From CAVVNN01 sp963838035 (GTDB lineage Bacteria > Actinomycetota > Thermoleophilia > Solirubrobacterales > 70-9): a DNA stretch of 64,000 nucleotides. Each line of letters starts with the position of its first letter. The first letter of the stretch is position 1. Shown in pieces: positions 33,372 through 42,328 of the stretch. A program made the position numbers and the translations under genes. The stretch covers positions 112,679 through 176,678 of the forward strand of contig CAWIPM010000001.1 of NCBI GenBank assembly GCA_963838035.1, written 5' to 3'. The notes beneath the pieces were generated by a model. That model made no database searches. It was not told where the DNA came from and was given only the letters and a program-made list of their open reading frames with translations.

Positions 33372-36300
33372 TCAGCTCGGGGCGAGGCCGTTGCGATGGG
33401 CATAGGACGCCGCCTCGGTGCGGTTCGCGCACTCCGTCTTGCGCAGGATGCTGCGAATGTGGTTGGCCGCGGTGTGCTCGCTGATCGAGAGCTCGGCGCC
33501 GATCTCGCGGTTGCTCATCCCTTCCGCCACCAGCTCGAGGATCTGCGCCTCGCGCGGCGAGAGCCCGTCCGGGAGACCGCCGCGGGGGGAGAGAACCCCC
33601 AGCGTGCCGATCTTGGCCAGCAGCCCCTCCATGCCGATCCCCTCGGCCAGCGCTCCCGCCTGCGCGAGCAGCGCCTCCGCGCGCTCACGCTCGCCGCGGC
33701 CGTCGGCGAGCAGGAAGCGGGCGTACTCATAGGCGGTGTGGGCCACCCAGGTCGGCGCGCCCATTCGCCGGTTGAGCTCCAGGGCCCGCTCGAAATGCTC
33801 CTCGGCCCGCTTCGCCTCGCCCAGCGTGGCCGCGAGCATGCCCAGATAGCGATCGGCGGCGCCGTAGCAAGCGACCAGATGGCCGATCATCACGTTGCCG
33901 CCGGCGAGCGGCGCCAGCTCCGGATAGACCAACGCGGCCATCGCCTCGTCGCCCAGCACGGTGCAGGCGTCGGCCAGGTATGCGAGCGACGCCAGCCAGA
34001 GCGACTCGCGGAAGCCGTCGATGCCCTCGGCGGCGAAGCGCGCGAGCTCTCGCCGTGCCTCACTCTCCATCCCCAGCTCGGCGAGCAGGGCGACGAGCCC
34101 GGGACGCCAGGGGCCGTCGCGCCCGGCCTCGCCGGCGAGCAGCCTGACCGCGGGGGCGAGCTCGGCGAGCCGGCCCTGCTCGCGGCGCACGCTGAACATC
34201 TGGATCCCGTAGGTCCCCGAGGCGTCTCGCCCGGTCAGCAGCCGTCCCCATTCGTCTGAGCGGGTCGCCAGCGACTCGGCCTCGGCGAGGCGGCCGTCGC
34301 AGAGGGCGATCGCGGAGCCGTAGTGGGCGGCCACGTGGTGCATGAAGGGCTGCGCCGTCTGCTCGGCCATCTCGCGCAGAGTGGCGACCTCCTTCCTGGC
34401 CGACTCGAAATCGCAGAGGGCGACGAAGGTCGGCACCCGCCAGGCCATCGCTTCGGTGCGCAGCTCGGCGTCGCGCAGCTCTTCCGCGAGGTCCCGCGCC
34501 TCGCTGAGCATCGCGAGGATCTCCTCGAGCGGGCTCGTCCCCCGCGACCAGTACGAGCGAACCAGCACCTTGGCGAGCCCGGAGCGATCCCCGAGGCGCC
34601 TCGCCAGCGCGACCGCGTTGCGGCGGACGACCGCTCCGCGCTCTCGCTCTCCCTGGAAGTCGAGCGCGCGCGCCAGGCCCGCCAGCAGCCCCACGCGCAG
34701 CTCGTCGTCGCCCTCGCCGAGCGTGGTGATCGCCTCCTCGAGCAGCTCGACCGAGTCCCGCATCGGGATCCCCGGGCGCCAGCAGGCGTCCTCGTAGCCG
34801 ATCGCGGCGCGGGCGAGCAGCTCGGCGTCGCCCAGCTCGCGGGCGATCTCCGCCGCCGAGGCGAATGCCTCGAGCGCATCGGGCGCCTTGCCCGCCCGGT
34901 GGCTGACCGTGCCGAGCTCGAGGAAGGCCTCGGCCCGCTGCGCGGTGTCGCTCACGCCGATCTCGATCGCGGTGCGCAGGCCCACGGCCGCCTCCTCGAA
35001 GGCGAGCGCGGCGGAGGCGGTGCGCGCAGCGCGCAGGTTGTGCTCGACCGCGCGCTCGGCGCCGCCGAAGGCGACCCCGGCGGCGAAGTGGTAGGCGAGG
35101 TCCGCGAGCGCCCGCCCAGAGTCGGTGCCGGCTGCTTCCAGGGCCTCGCCGACGCGGAGGTGCAGCTCGGCTCGCCGCGCCCGCGACAGACCGTCGTAGA
35201 GCGCCCGCCGCACCAGCTCGTGGGTGAAGCGGCAGGAGAGGCGCTGGGAGGGGAGCTCTTCGATCATGCCGCTGGCAACCGCCGCCTCGAGGGCGGCGAG
35301 GAGCTCGGCCTCGGCGAGGCCGGCAGCGCGGCGGATCACGCCCAGCTCGAACTCCGCTCCGGCCGTTGCCGCCAGCTCGAGCAATGAGATCGTGCTCGGG
35401 GCGAGCCGGGAGAGACGCTGGCCGACCACCTCGCGGACGCTCTCGGGGCTGGCCAGCTCCTCAAGCGGGCGGGTGACCCGAAGCTTGCCTCCCGCCGCCT
35501 CCACCGCGCCGGTCTCGACAAGGGCGCGCCACAGCTCGCAGACGAGGAAGGCGTTGCCGCCGGTGAGGTCCCGCATCGCCACCGCCAGCTCCTCCAGCCC
35601 CGGGTCCGGCTCACAGGCGGAGGCGCGGCGGACGAGCTCGCCGACCTCCGCCGCGGAGAGCCCGTCGAGCCGCAGCCGCATCACGTGCTCGGAGCGGCGC
35701 AGGTCCGCCAGCGTCTCGGCGAGGCTCTGCGGCACGTCGGCCTCCGTGTCGCGGAAGGTGGCGAGGAGCATCATCCGGGCGTCTCCGGCGGCATGCGCCA
35801 GGTGGCGCAGCAGGAGCAGGGTCGGGGTGTCGGCCCAGTGCACGTCCTCGAGCACGAGCAGCAGCGGCCGGCCGCGGCCGGCGCCCGCGAGGAGGTCGTT
35901 CGCCGCGGTGTGCAGCCGGTGACGCTCGGTGTCCGGGTCGGCCTCGACCGGCGCCGGCAGCCCGCCTGCCCGGGCGGGCAGCTCGGGCAGCAGCCGGGCC
36001 AGGTCGCCGCCGCCGGGGCCGAGCGCGGCGCGCAGCTCCTCGATCGCGATCGAGCGGGTGAGCCGATCGAGCGCCTCGACGAAAGGTCCGTACGGCGTCC
36101 GCACGGCCGCATCGCAGGCTCCGTAGAGGACCAGCGCCCCCTCCTCCCCCGCGGTGGCTGCGAATTCCCGTACCAGGCGACTCTTTCCCGAGCCCGGCTC
36201 ACCCGCCAGAAGCGAGACGCGGCGCCCCTCGCCCTCCGCGCGGGGCATCAGGGCGCTGAGCCTCGCCAGCTCGCCGGAGCGGCCGACGAAGGGCAGGGCC

Positions 36301-36377
36301 GAGCCGAGGCTGAGCGGCCGCGGAAGATCGGACGTTTCGTCGCCCACGGTCACACCACCATAGTCAGATCTGACCAT
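33372..36377 (-). CDS. large LuxR-family (LAL/MalT-like) ATPase transcriptional regulator
   Basis: 1001 residues. An N-terminal AAA/STAND domain (about 28-300) has Walker A AGEPGSGKSRLVREF and Walker B LLLVLEDVHWADTP. A long alpha-helical TPR-like middle (about 400-920) follows, and a LuxR helix-turn-helix ends the protein (LSPREAQILELVAEGMSNRE, about 937-1000). Members are ligand- and ATP-controlled activators, often of nearby catabolic genes. The ATG at 36377 has a GAGAGG ribosome site; a GTG at 36347 is an alternative. The divergent FAD oxidoreductase gene is the obvious target. Confidence 0.9.
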   Translation of the reverse strand: MVRSDYGGVTVGDETSDLPRPLSLGSALPFVGRSGELARLSALMPRAEGEGRRVSLLAGEPGSGKSRLVREFAATAGEEGALVLYGACDAAVRTPYGPFVEALDRLTRSIAIEELRAALGPGGGDLARLLPELPARAGGLPAPVEADPDTERHRLHTAANDLLAGAGRGRPLLLVLEDVHWADTPTLLLLRHLAHAAGDARMMLLATFRDTEADVPQSLAETLADLRRSEHVMRLRLDGLSAAEVGELVRRASACEPDPGLEELAVAMRDLTGGNAFLVCELWRALVETGAVEAAGGKLRVTRPLEELASPESVREVVGQRLSRLAPSTISLLELAATAGAEFELGVIRRAAGLAEAELLAALEAAVASGMIEELPSQRLSCRFTHELVRRALYDGLSRARRAELHLRVGEALEAAGTDSGRALADLAYHFAAGVAFGGAERAVEHNLRAARTASAALAFEEAAVGLRTAIEIGVSDTAQRAEAFLELGTVSHRAGKAPDALEAFASAAEIARELGDAELLARAAIGYEDACWRPGIPMRDSVELLEEAITTLGEGDDELRVGLLAGLARALDFQGERERGAVVRRNAVALARRLGDRSGLAKVLVRSYWSRGTSPLEEILAMLSEARDLAEELRDAELRTEAMAWRVPTFVALCDFESARKEVATLREMAEQTAQPFMHHVAAHYGSAIALCDGRLAEAESLATRSDEWGRLLTGRDASGTYGIQMFSVRREQGRLAELAPAVRLLAGEAGRDGPWRPGLVALLAELGMESEARRELARFAAEGIDGFRESLWLASLAYLADACTVLGDEAMAALVYPELAPLAGGNVMIGHLVACYGAADRYLGMLAATLGEAKRAEEHFERALELNRRMGAPTWVAHTAYEYARFLLADGRGERERAEALLAQAGALAEGIGMEGLLAKIGTLGVLSPRGGLPDGLSPREAQILELVAEGMSNREIGAELSISEHTAANHIRSILRKTECANRTEAASYAHRNGLAPS
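36363..36374. promoter_or_regulatory. GTCAGATCTGAC palindrome at the LuxR gene start
   Basis: A perfect 12-bp palindrome overlapping the first codons of the LuxR-family gene, in the divergent intergenic region shared with the FAD oxidoreductase. It could be an operator if translation starts at the GTG at 36347; a 12-bp palindrome may also occur by chance. Confidence 0.3.
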
Positions 36378-36501
36378 GCCGGCCTCTCGTTTCCCGGCGC
36401 AGCGGGGCTGGAATTTGGATCAGTTCAGGTCATGACAGGGGCGGCGAAGCGACCTAAGCTCGTTCCGAGATGAGTCTTCGCGACCGCAAGGAGAGGAAAA
36501 C

Positions 36502-37878
36502 GTGAACACCCCCAGCGCAGCAGAGATCCCCGGCTTCGAGGGGCAGCAGATCCGCCCCGAGGACGGCGCCTACGAGGAGGCGCGCAAGGTCTACAACGCG
36601 ATGATCGACAGGCGCCCGGCGTTGATCGCCAGCTGCGCCGGCCCCGACGACGTGGCGAGGGCCGTCGATTTCGCCCGCGAGAACGACCTCCTGCTGGCGG
36701 TGCGCGGCGGCGGCCACAACGGGGCAGGTCTCGGAACCTGCGACGACGGCGTCGTCATCGATCTGTCCGGCCTGAAGGAGATCGAGGTCGATCCCGGCGC
36801 CCGCACTGTCCGGGTCGGCGGCGGCTGCACCTGGGGCGAAGTCGACGCCGCCACCCACGAGCACGGGATGGCGACTCCGAGCGGGATCATCTCGACCACC
36901 GGCGTCGGCGGCCTCACCCTCGGCGGCGGCATCGGCCACCTGAGCCGCAAGTGCGGGCTGACGATCGACAACCTGCTCGAGGCCGACGTCGTGCTTGCGA
37001 ACGGCGAGCGCGTGCGCGCCGCCGCGGACGAGAATCCCGACCTCTTCTGGGCGATCCGCGGCGGCGGCGGCAACTTCGGCGTCGTCACCTCCTTCCTCTT
37101 CCGCCTGCACGAGGTGGGGACGGTCTTCGGCGGCCCTACCTTCTGGGCGGTCGAGCAGAGCGCCGCTGTGCTGGGCGCCTACCGCGAGTTCATCCACGGC
37201 GCTCCGCGCGAGCTGAACGGGTTCTTCGCCTACACCAGCGTGCCACCGGCGCCGCCCTTCCCCGAGGAGCTCCACCTGCGCAAGGTCTGCGGCGTCGTCT
37301 GGTGCTATCTCGGCGGTGAGGAGGAGGGCGCCGCGGCGATCGCGCCGCTGCTCGAGCAGGTGCCCGAGCCCCTCATGCACGGTGTCCACTCGATGCCGTT
37401 CCCGGCGCTGCAGAGCGCCTTCGACGGCCTCTACCCGAAGGGGGAGCAGTGGTACTGGCGGGCCGACTTCGTCAACGAGATCCCCGACGAGGCGGTCGCC
37501 GCGCACGCTCGCTTCGGGCCCGAGATGCCGACCATGAAATCGACCATGCACATGTATCCGATCGATGGCGCCGCCCACGACGCCGACGACTCAGACACCG
37601 CCTGGGCCTACCGCGATGCCAACTGGGGCTCGGTCTTCGCCGGCGTCGATCCCGATCCCGCCAACGCCGCGGCGATCCGCAACTGGTGCATCGACTACTT
37701 CGAAGCGCTGCACCCATACTCGGCCGGCGGCGCCTACGTCAACATGATGATGGACGAGGGCCAGGAGCGGGTGCGGGCCAGCTACGGCGACAACTACGAC
37801 CGTCTGGCCGCGGTCAAGGCGACCTACGACCCGGACAACCTCTTCCGCGTCAATCAGAACATCGAGCCGAAGGCGTAG
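36502..37878 (+). CDS. FAD-linked oxidoreductase (berberine-bridge-enzyme-like)
   Basis: 458 residues, GTG start with AAGGAGAGG ribosome site. The PCMH FAD domain has RGGGHNGAG, whose His is the likely 8-alpha covalent flavin attachment, and GVGGLTLGGGIGHLSRKCGL. The second cysteinyl link of bicovalent enzymes is replaced by Thr (ISTTGVGGL), so a single covalent bond is expected. The C-terminal BBE motif (YGDNYDRLAAVKATYDPDNL) is intact. Oxidises an unknown alcohol, sugar or alkaloid-like substrate using oxygen or another acceptor. Probably controlled by the divergent LuxR-type regulator. Confidence 0.88.
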   Translation: MNTPSAAEIPGFEGQQIRPEDGAYEEARKVYNAMIDRRPALIASCAGPDDVARAVDFARENDLLLAVRGGGHNGAGLGTCDDGVVIDLSGLKEIEVDPGARTVRVGGGCTWGEVDAATHEHGMATPSGIISTTGVGGLTLGGGIGHLSRKCGLTIDNLLEADVVLANGERVRAAADENPDLFWAIRGGGGNFGVVTSFLFRLHEVGTVFGGPTFWAVEQSAAVLGAYREFIHGAPRELNGFFAYTSVPPAPPFPEELHLRKVCGVVWCYLGGEEEGAAAIAPLLEQVPEPLMHGVHSMPFPALQSAFDGLYPKGEQWYWRADFVNEIPDEAVAAHARFGPEMPTMKSTMHMYPIDGAAHDADDSDTAWAYRDANWGSVFAGVDPDPANAAAIRNWCIDYFEALHPYSAGGAYVNMMMDEGQERVRASYGDNYDRLAAVKATYDPDNLFRVNQNIEPKA

Positions 37879-37886
37879 GCGGGTCG

Positions 37887-37917
37887 GAGCACGGCGCCGC
37901 ATCGCGGCGCCGTGCTC
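37887..37917 (+). terminator. strong 14-bp hairpin after the FAD oxidoreductase gene
   Basis: GAGCACGGCGCCGC and GCGGCGCCGTGCTC form a perfect 14-bp stem with an ATC loop, 9 bases after the stop. There is no U tract, as is common for terminators in this type of genome. Confidence 0.7.
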
Positions 37918-37948
37918 GGTCCCCGGGCGTGGCTCTACTCTGCGCCCC

Positions 37949-39514
37949 ATGAGAGGGGTCGTCGCCGCGGGACACCCGCTGACCGCCGAGGCAGGAGCAG
38001 GGATCCTGCGAGAGGGCGGCAACGCCGTCGACGCCGCGGTCTGCGCCGTTCTCGCCTCGTTTGCGGTCGAGAGCCCGTTGACCGGGTTCGGGGCGGGTGG
38101 CTTCATGATGGTCCATGCACCAAGACCTCATCCCGGCTCCACTCAGGAAGAGGCAGATTTCGACGTTCGCTCCGCCGGGGGTTCGGCGACCACCTTGATC
38201 GACTTCTTTGTCTCGGCGCCGGGCAGGGACGGGGTCGAGCGGGGGGCCGAGCTGGCGCCGGTTCCCGTCCACTTCGACGCTGAGACGGTGCAGACGTTCT
38301 ACGTCGGCCCGGCCTCGTGCGGGGTGCCGGGCACCGCGGCCGGGCTGGAGGCGGCGTTGCGGCGCTTCGGCACGGTGCCGATGGCGGAGCTGGTCGGGCC
38401 CGGCGTCCGGCTCGCGCGTGAGGGCGCACCGGTCAACGCCGAGCAGGCCTACATCCTCGACATCCTCGCCCCGATCCACGACCGCCTCCCCGGCACCCGC
38501 GAGCTGTACGCGCCCCACGGCCGCACCCTGCGCCGGGGGGAGGTGTTCCGCTTCCCCGCCCTGGCTGAGGCGCTGGAGCGCTTCGGCGCCGAGGGGGCAG
38601 AGCCGTTCTACAGGGGCGAGGTCGCCACGGCACTGAGCGAGACCGTTGTCGCAGGCGGCGGAATCCTGGGGCCCACCGACCTCGCCTCCTACGAAGCGAT
38701 CGAGCGAAGGCCGATCCGCATCCCCTTCCGCGGCGCCGAGGTCCTCACCAACCCGCCGCCATCCTCGGGCGGAATCCTGATTGCCTACTGCCTGGGATTG
38801 CTGGAGCGGCTTGGCGAGCGCAGCGGCGTCGAGCAGCTGGTCGCGGCGATGGGGGCCGCCAACGAGGCCCGCGGCGAGGAGTTCGCCGAGGCCCTCTACG
38901 GCGCGGGGCTGGAGGCGAGCTTCCTCGACCCCCGCGGCCTCGACCTCGGCGCTGCCGACCTGCTCGGCTCGACCACCCACATCTCGGTGCTCGACGGCGA
39001 CGGCATGTGTGCCAGCGTCACCTGCTCGAACGGCTCGGGGTCGGGGGTGCTCGTCCCCGGCACGGGCGTGATCCTCAACAACATGCTCGGCGAGGAGGAC
39101 CTCAACCCGTTCGGCTTCCACGGGATCGCTCCCGGTCGGCGGGTGCCCTCGATGATGGCGCCGACGGTGGTCCTGCGCGACGGCGAGATCGAGGTGGGCC
39201 TCGGCAGCGCCGGCTCCAACCGCATCCGCTCGGCGATCCTGCAGACGATCGTGCGGGCTCTCGAGGAGGGCATGGGCGCAGGGGAGGCCGTGCGGGCGCC
39301 GCGCCTGCACTTCGAGCAGGGCATCGTCCAGGCCGAGCCCGGCATCGACGAGGATGCTCTGGCGCGGTTGGAAGAGCGCGGCACCCCGGTCGCCCGTCGC
39401 CCACAGATCAACCTATTCTTCGGCGGCGTGCAGGCCGTTGCCCGCGATCCGGAGACAGGCGCGCTCAGCGGCGGCGGCGACCCGCGCCGGGGCGGAGCGG
39501 TGGCCTCGGCGTGA
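37949..39514 (+). CDS. ggt: gamma-glutamyltransferase-family enzyme
   Basis: 521 residues. The N-terminal part has MRGVVAAGHPLTAEAGAGIL and GGNAVDAAVCAVL. The autocleavage Thr lies in STTHISVLDGDGMCASVT, with the downstream oxyanion elements PPPSSGG and SNRIRSAILQ. There is no signal peptide, so it is a cytoplasmic member, possibly acting on gamma-glutamyl compounds, cephalosporin-like amides or related substrates. A TACTCT box 7 bases before the ATG suggests a leaderless mRNA. The stop overlaps the start of the cyclase gene. Confidence 0.88.
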   Translation: MRGVVAAGHPLTAEAGAGILREGGNAVDAAVCAVLASFAVESPLTGFGAGGFMMVHAPRPHPGSTQEEADFDVRSAGGSATTLIDFFVSAPGRDGVERGAELAPVPVHFDAETVQTFYVGPASCGVPGTAAGLEAALRRFGTVPMAELVGPGVRLAREGAPVNAEQAYILDILAPIHDRLPGTRELYAPHGRTLRRGEVFRFPALAEALERFGAEGAEPFYRGEVATALSETVVAGGGILGPTDLASYEAIERRPIRIPFRGAEVLTNPPPSSGGILIAYCLGLLERLGERSGVEQLVAAMGAANEARGEEFAEALYGAGLEASFLDPRGLDLGAADLLGSTTHISVLDGDGMCASVTCSNGSGSGVLVPGTGVILNNMLGEEDLNPFGFHGIAPGRRVPSMMAPTVVLRDGEIEVGLGSAGSNRIRSAILQTIVRALEEGMGAGEAVRAPRLHFEQGIVQAEPGIDEDALARLEERGTPVARRPQINLFFGGVQAVARDPETGALSGGGDPRRGGAVASA

Positions 39515-40623
39515 TCGACTTCGAGGCCGAGGGGTTGCTCGACGGAGTCGAGGGCGCGGCGCGTGAGGCGCGGCGCGACCTGCTCGAACGCCTCGCCGGT
39601 GAAGAGGTGCCGATCGAGGAGCTGCGCGAGGCGGTCGCCGCCGGACGGCTGACTCTTCTGCCGGTCGAGCGGGCCTTTGCCGGCGACGGCCCCCGCTACA
39701 CGCCGCGAGAGGTCGCTGAGATCTCCGGCGTGGGCCTGGATCTGCTGCAGCGTGCCACGGCGGCCCTCGGCATCCCATATCCGGACCCCGACGAGAGGTC
39801 GCTGTCCGAGGCCGACCTGGAGGCCGCGCGCCGGGTGAGGGCCTTTCGCGATGCCGGACTGCCGGAGGACGGGATCCTCCAGGTCGCGCGGACGATCGGG
39901 ATGGGGACGGCGCGGATCGCAGAGGCCAACCGGGAGCTGGTCGTCCGCACCCTGATGCAGCCTGGGGACACCGAGCGCGACCTCGCCATGCGCTTCGCCG
40001 CGGCCGCGGAGCAGATGATGCCCCTTGTCGGCCCGACGCTCGAATACGCGCTGCAGGCGCACATGCTGGAGCAGATCCGCCGCGACGTGATCGGGGCCGC
40101 CGATCTCGCCTCCGGCCAGCCGGGCCCCACCTCCGAGGTCGCGGTCTGCTTTGCCGACCTCGTCGGGTTCACCAATTTGGGTGAGCAGATCGCCACCGAA
40201 GAGCTCGGGCTGATCGCGGGCCGGCTCGACGAGCTGGCGACGGCGGTCGCCGAGCCGCCGGTGCGCCTGGTGAAGCTGATCGGCGATGCGGCGATGCTGG
40301 TCTCCACGGCGGCGGAGCCGATGGTGGAGGCGGCGCTGCGAATGGTCGAGGCCGCCGACGCCGAAGGCGACGACTTCCCGCGGCTGCGGGCCGGCATCGC
40401 CTACGGCTCTGCCCTGATCCAGGCCGGCGACTACTACGGGCGCCCGGTCAACCTGGCGAGCCGCCTCACCGGAATCGCCAAACCGGGGAGCGTCCTGGTC
40501 GACCTCGCCGCGATGGAGGCGGCGGGGGAGGGCTTCGAGTACTCCTTCGCCGGCGAGCGCCGCCTCAAGGGCTTCGACTCGCGAGTCAAGCAGTATCGCG
40601 TTCGCCGTCTGGGCGGCCGCTAG
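39511..40623 (+). CDS. class III adenylate/guanylate cyclase with N-terminal regulatory domain
   Basis: 370 residues, GTG start overlapping the GGT stop (GTGA). The N-terminal 190 residues include a helix-turn-helix-like stretch (YTPREVAEISGVGLDLLQRA) and resemble the regulatory domain of mycobacterial Rv1264-type cyclases. The catalytic domain (about 205-365) keeps both metal-binding Asp residues (CFADLVGFT and KLIGDAAML) and the substrate-binding Asn/Arg (GRPVNLASRL). It should make cyclic AMP; GTP use cannot be ruled out. Its stop and the stop of the reverse-strand methyltransferase share the bases CTAG. Confidence 0.88.
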   Translation: MIDFEAEGLLDGVEGAAREARRDLLERLAGEEVPIEELREAVAAGRLTLLPVERAFAGDGPRYTPREVAEISGVGLDLLQRATAALGIPYPDPDERSLSEADLEAARRVRAFRDAGLPEDGILQVARTIGMGTARIAEANRELVVRTLMQPGDTERDLAMRFAAAAEQMMPLVGPTLEYALQAHMLEQIRRDVIGAADLASGQPGPTSEVAVCFADLVGFTNLGEQIATEELGLIAGRLDELATAVAEPPVRLVKLIGDAAMLVSTAAEPMVEAALRMVEAADAEGDDFPRLRAGIAYGSALIQAGDYYGRPVNLASRLTGIAKPGSVLVDLAAMEAAGEGFEYSFAGERRLKGFDSRVKQYRVRRLGGR

Positions 40624-41537
40624 CTCGGCTTGCGGCCGGAGACGAGAAGGTTGTAGAAGAGCTCGGCCGGGAGGCGGGGCTCGAGCAGGCGGGTGTCGAC
40701 CTTCTGCAGGGCGATGTAGCTGCGGAAGGCGAAGCTTCGCCAGCCCCAGGGGACCGACTCGGGCTCGGCAGTCGACTCGACCGTGCGCAGGCCCCAGCCC
40801 CAGGCGTTGGCGAGCATCTCCTCGCCGCCGACCCGGCGATCCTCGAAGCCGGCTGCGGCCAGCATGCGGCGCAGGTCGGCGGGGGCGAATGCGTGCACGT
40901 CGACCTCGCCCTCAAGGGCGTGACCGTTCGATTGCTCGGCCTCCGGCACGGCACGTCGGCTCGCCCGCACCGCTCGGCGCCAGGCGGGGGCGACGAGCAT
41001 CCCTGCCCGCTTCGGCACCACCGCGAGGCGGTCGCCGTAGCGGGAGGGCTCCCCGGCGAAGGCGATGACGCCCCCGGGGCGCAGCACCCGGCGAAACTCG
41101 GCGAAGGCGCGATCGAGGTCGGGGATGTGGTGCAGGACCGCGTGGCCGAAGACGAGGTCGAAGCTCTCGTCGTCGAAGGGGAGCTGCTCGGCCTCGGTTG
41201 CCACCGTCTCGACCTCCAGCTTCAGCTCCTCGGCGGTGGTGGAGAGGCGGCGCAGCATTCCGGGGGAGATGTCGGTCGCGGTCAACCGCACGATCACGCC
41301 AAGCTGCAGCAGGTTGAGCGAGAAGTAGCCGGTGCCTGAGCCGATCTCGAGGCCGTCGCCGAAGGTGCGCCCAGCGAGCCCGCCGAGGGCCTTTGCCAGC
41401 TTCAACCGCACCTGCTCCTGGCCGGTCTCGCCGAAGTCGATGCCCCACTTGGCGTCGTATTCGCCCGCTGCCGCATCGTGGTAGCGGGTGTTGGCGTCCT
41501 TGATGTGCTCGGGTGTGGCGGTCGGTGAGGCCGGCAT
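40620..41537 (-). CDS. SAM-dependent methyltransferase (class I)
   Basis: 305 residues. The SAM-binding loop is LEIGSGTGYFSLNLLQLG (about 62-79), with LTATDISPGML, EQLPFDDESFDLVFGHAVLH and LRPGGVIAF typical of the Methyltransf_11 group. A C-terminal extension (about 190-305) is rich in Arg and Trp. It diverges from the Rv3030-like methyltransferase with 29 bases between the starts. Substrate unknown; it may act on the glucan made by the neighbouring genes. Confidence 0.85.
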   Translation of the reverse strand: MPASPTATPEHIKDANTRYHDAAAGEYDAKWGIDFGETGQEQVRLKLAKALGGLAGRTFGDGLEIGSGTGYFSLNLLQLGVIVRLTATDISPGMLRRLSTTAEELKLEVETVATEAEQLPFDDESFDLVFGHAVLHHIPDLDRAFAEFRRVLRPGGVIAFAGEPSRYGDRLAVVPKRAGMLVAPAWRRAVRASRRAVPEAEQSNGHALEGEVDVHAFAPADLRRMLAAAGFEDRRVGGEEMLANAWGWGLRTVESTAEPESVPWGWRSFAFRSYIALQKVDTRLLEPRLPAELFYNLLVSGRKPS

Positions 41538-41566
41538 CTGGCCGGGAACAATACGGTCCAGGTTTC

Positions 41567-42328
41567 GTGGAGCGCGAATACGTCCAGCTCAACCAGCCCC
41601 CCGGAGTTCCCCCGCTTCCGCTGACCGGCGAGCGGACGCTGCCCGACGTGCCTGAGGAGAACTACTGGTTCCGTCGGCATCTGGCGGTCTATGACTGGAT
41701 CGCGGCTCGGGTCGACGGCCTGCGCGTGGTCGACATGGCATGCGGAGAGGGCTACGGCTCGAATGTGCTGGCGGATGCCGCCGCGAGCGTCGTCGGCGTC
41801 GACGCCAACCCCGAGGCCCACGAGCATGCGCGGCTGCGCTACGCGCGACCGAACCTGCGCTTCGAGCGCGACCTGGTCGAGAGCTTCGCCGAGCCCTGCG
41901 ACGCGGTCGTCTTCCTGCAGACGATCGAGCACGTCGAGGACGCGGGGGCGATACTCGAGCACTTCAAGTCGATGCTCGACCCGAGGGGAGTCGCCTACGT
42001 CTCCACTCCCAACCTGCTGACCCTGGCGGCGCCCGGGGCGGAGAAGTCAGACAACCCGTGGCACTTGCGCGAGTATCGCTCGGAGGAATTCCGAGAGCTC
42101 TGCCGAGGGCACTTTCCGCGGGTCGAGGTGCTCGGGCTCTTCCACGCCCGCAAGCTGCGGATGCACGAGGTCGCGATCGAGCTGGGATGGGACCGCGTGC
42201 ACCGGGCGCTGAAGATCACCAAGCCGTTCTATGACCGTTTCACACCGGCGATCGCCGCCTCCGACTTCGCGCTGAAGACCGGCAACCTCGATAGGGCTCT
42301 CGATTTCGTTGCCGTCTGCCACGCCTGA
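41567..42328 (+). CDS. SAM-dependent methyltransferase, Rv3030-like
   Basis: 253 residues from the GTG at 41567. The opening LTGERTLPDVPEENYWFRRH closely matches my memory of M. tuberculosis Rv3030, a methyltransferase encoded with the methylglucose lipopolysaccharide (MGLP) genes. VDMACGEGYGSNVLA is the SAM motif, with VFLQTIEHVEDAGAIL further on. The last 20 bases overlap the start of the GH57 gene, giving the same order as Rv3030-Rv3031-Rv3032. Likely methylates glucose units of an alpha-glucan. Confidence 0.82.
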   Translation: MEREYVQLNQPPGVPPLPLTGERTLPDVPEENYWFRRHLAVYDWIAARVDGLRVVDMACGEGYGSNVLADAAASVVGVDANPEAHEHARLRYARPNLRFERDLVESFAEPCDAVVFLQTIEHVEDAGAILEHFKSMLDPRGVAYVSTPNLLTLAAPGAEKSDNPWHLREYRSEEFRELCRGHFPRVEVLGLFHARKLRMHEVAIELGWDRVHRALKITKPFYDRFTPAIAASDFALKTGNLDRALDFVAVCHA

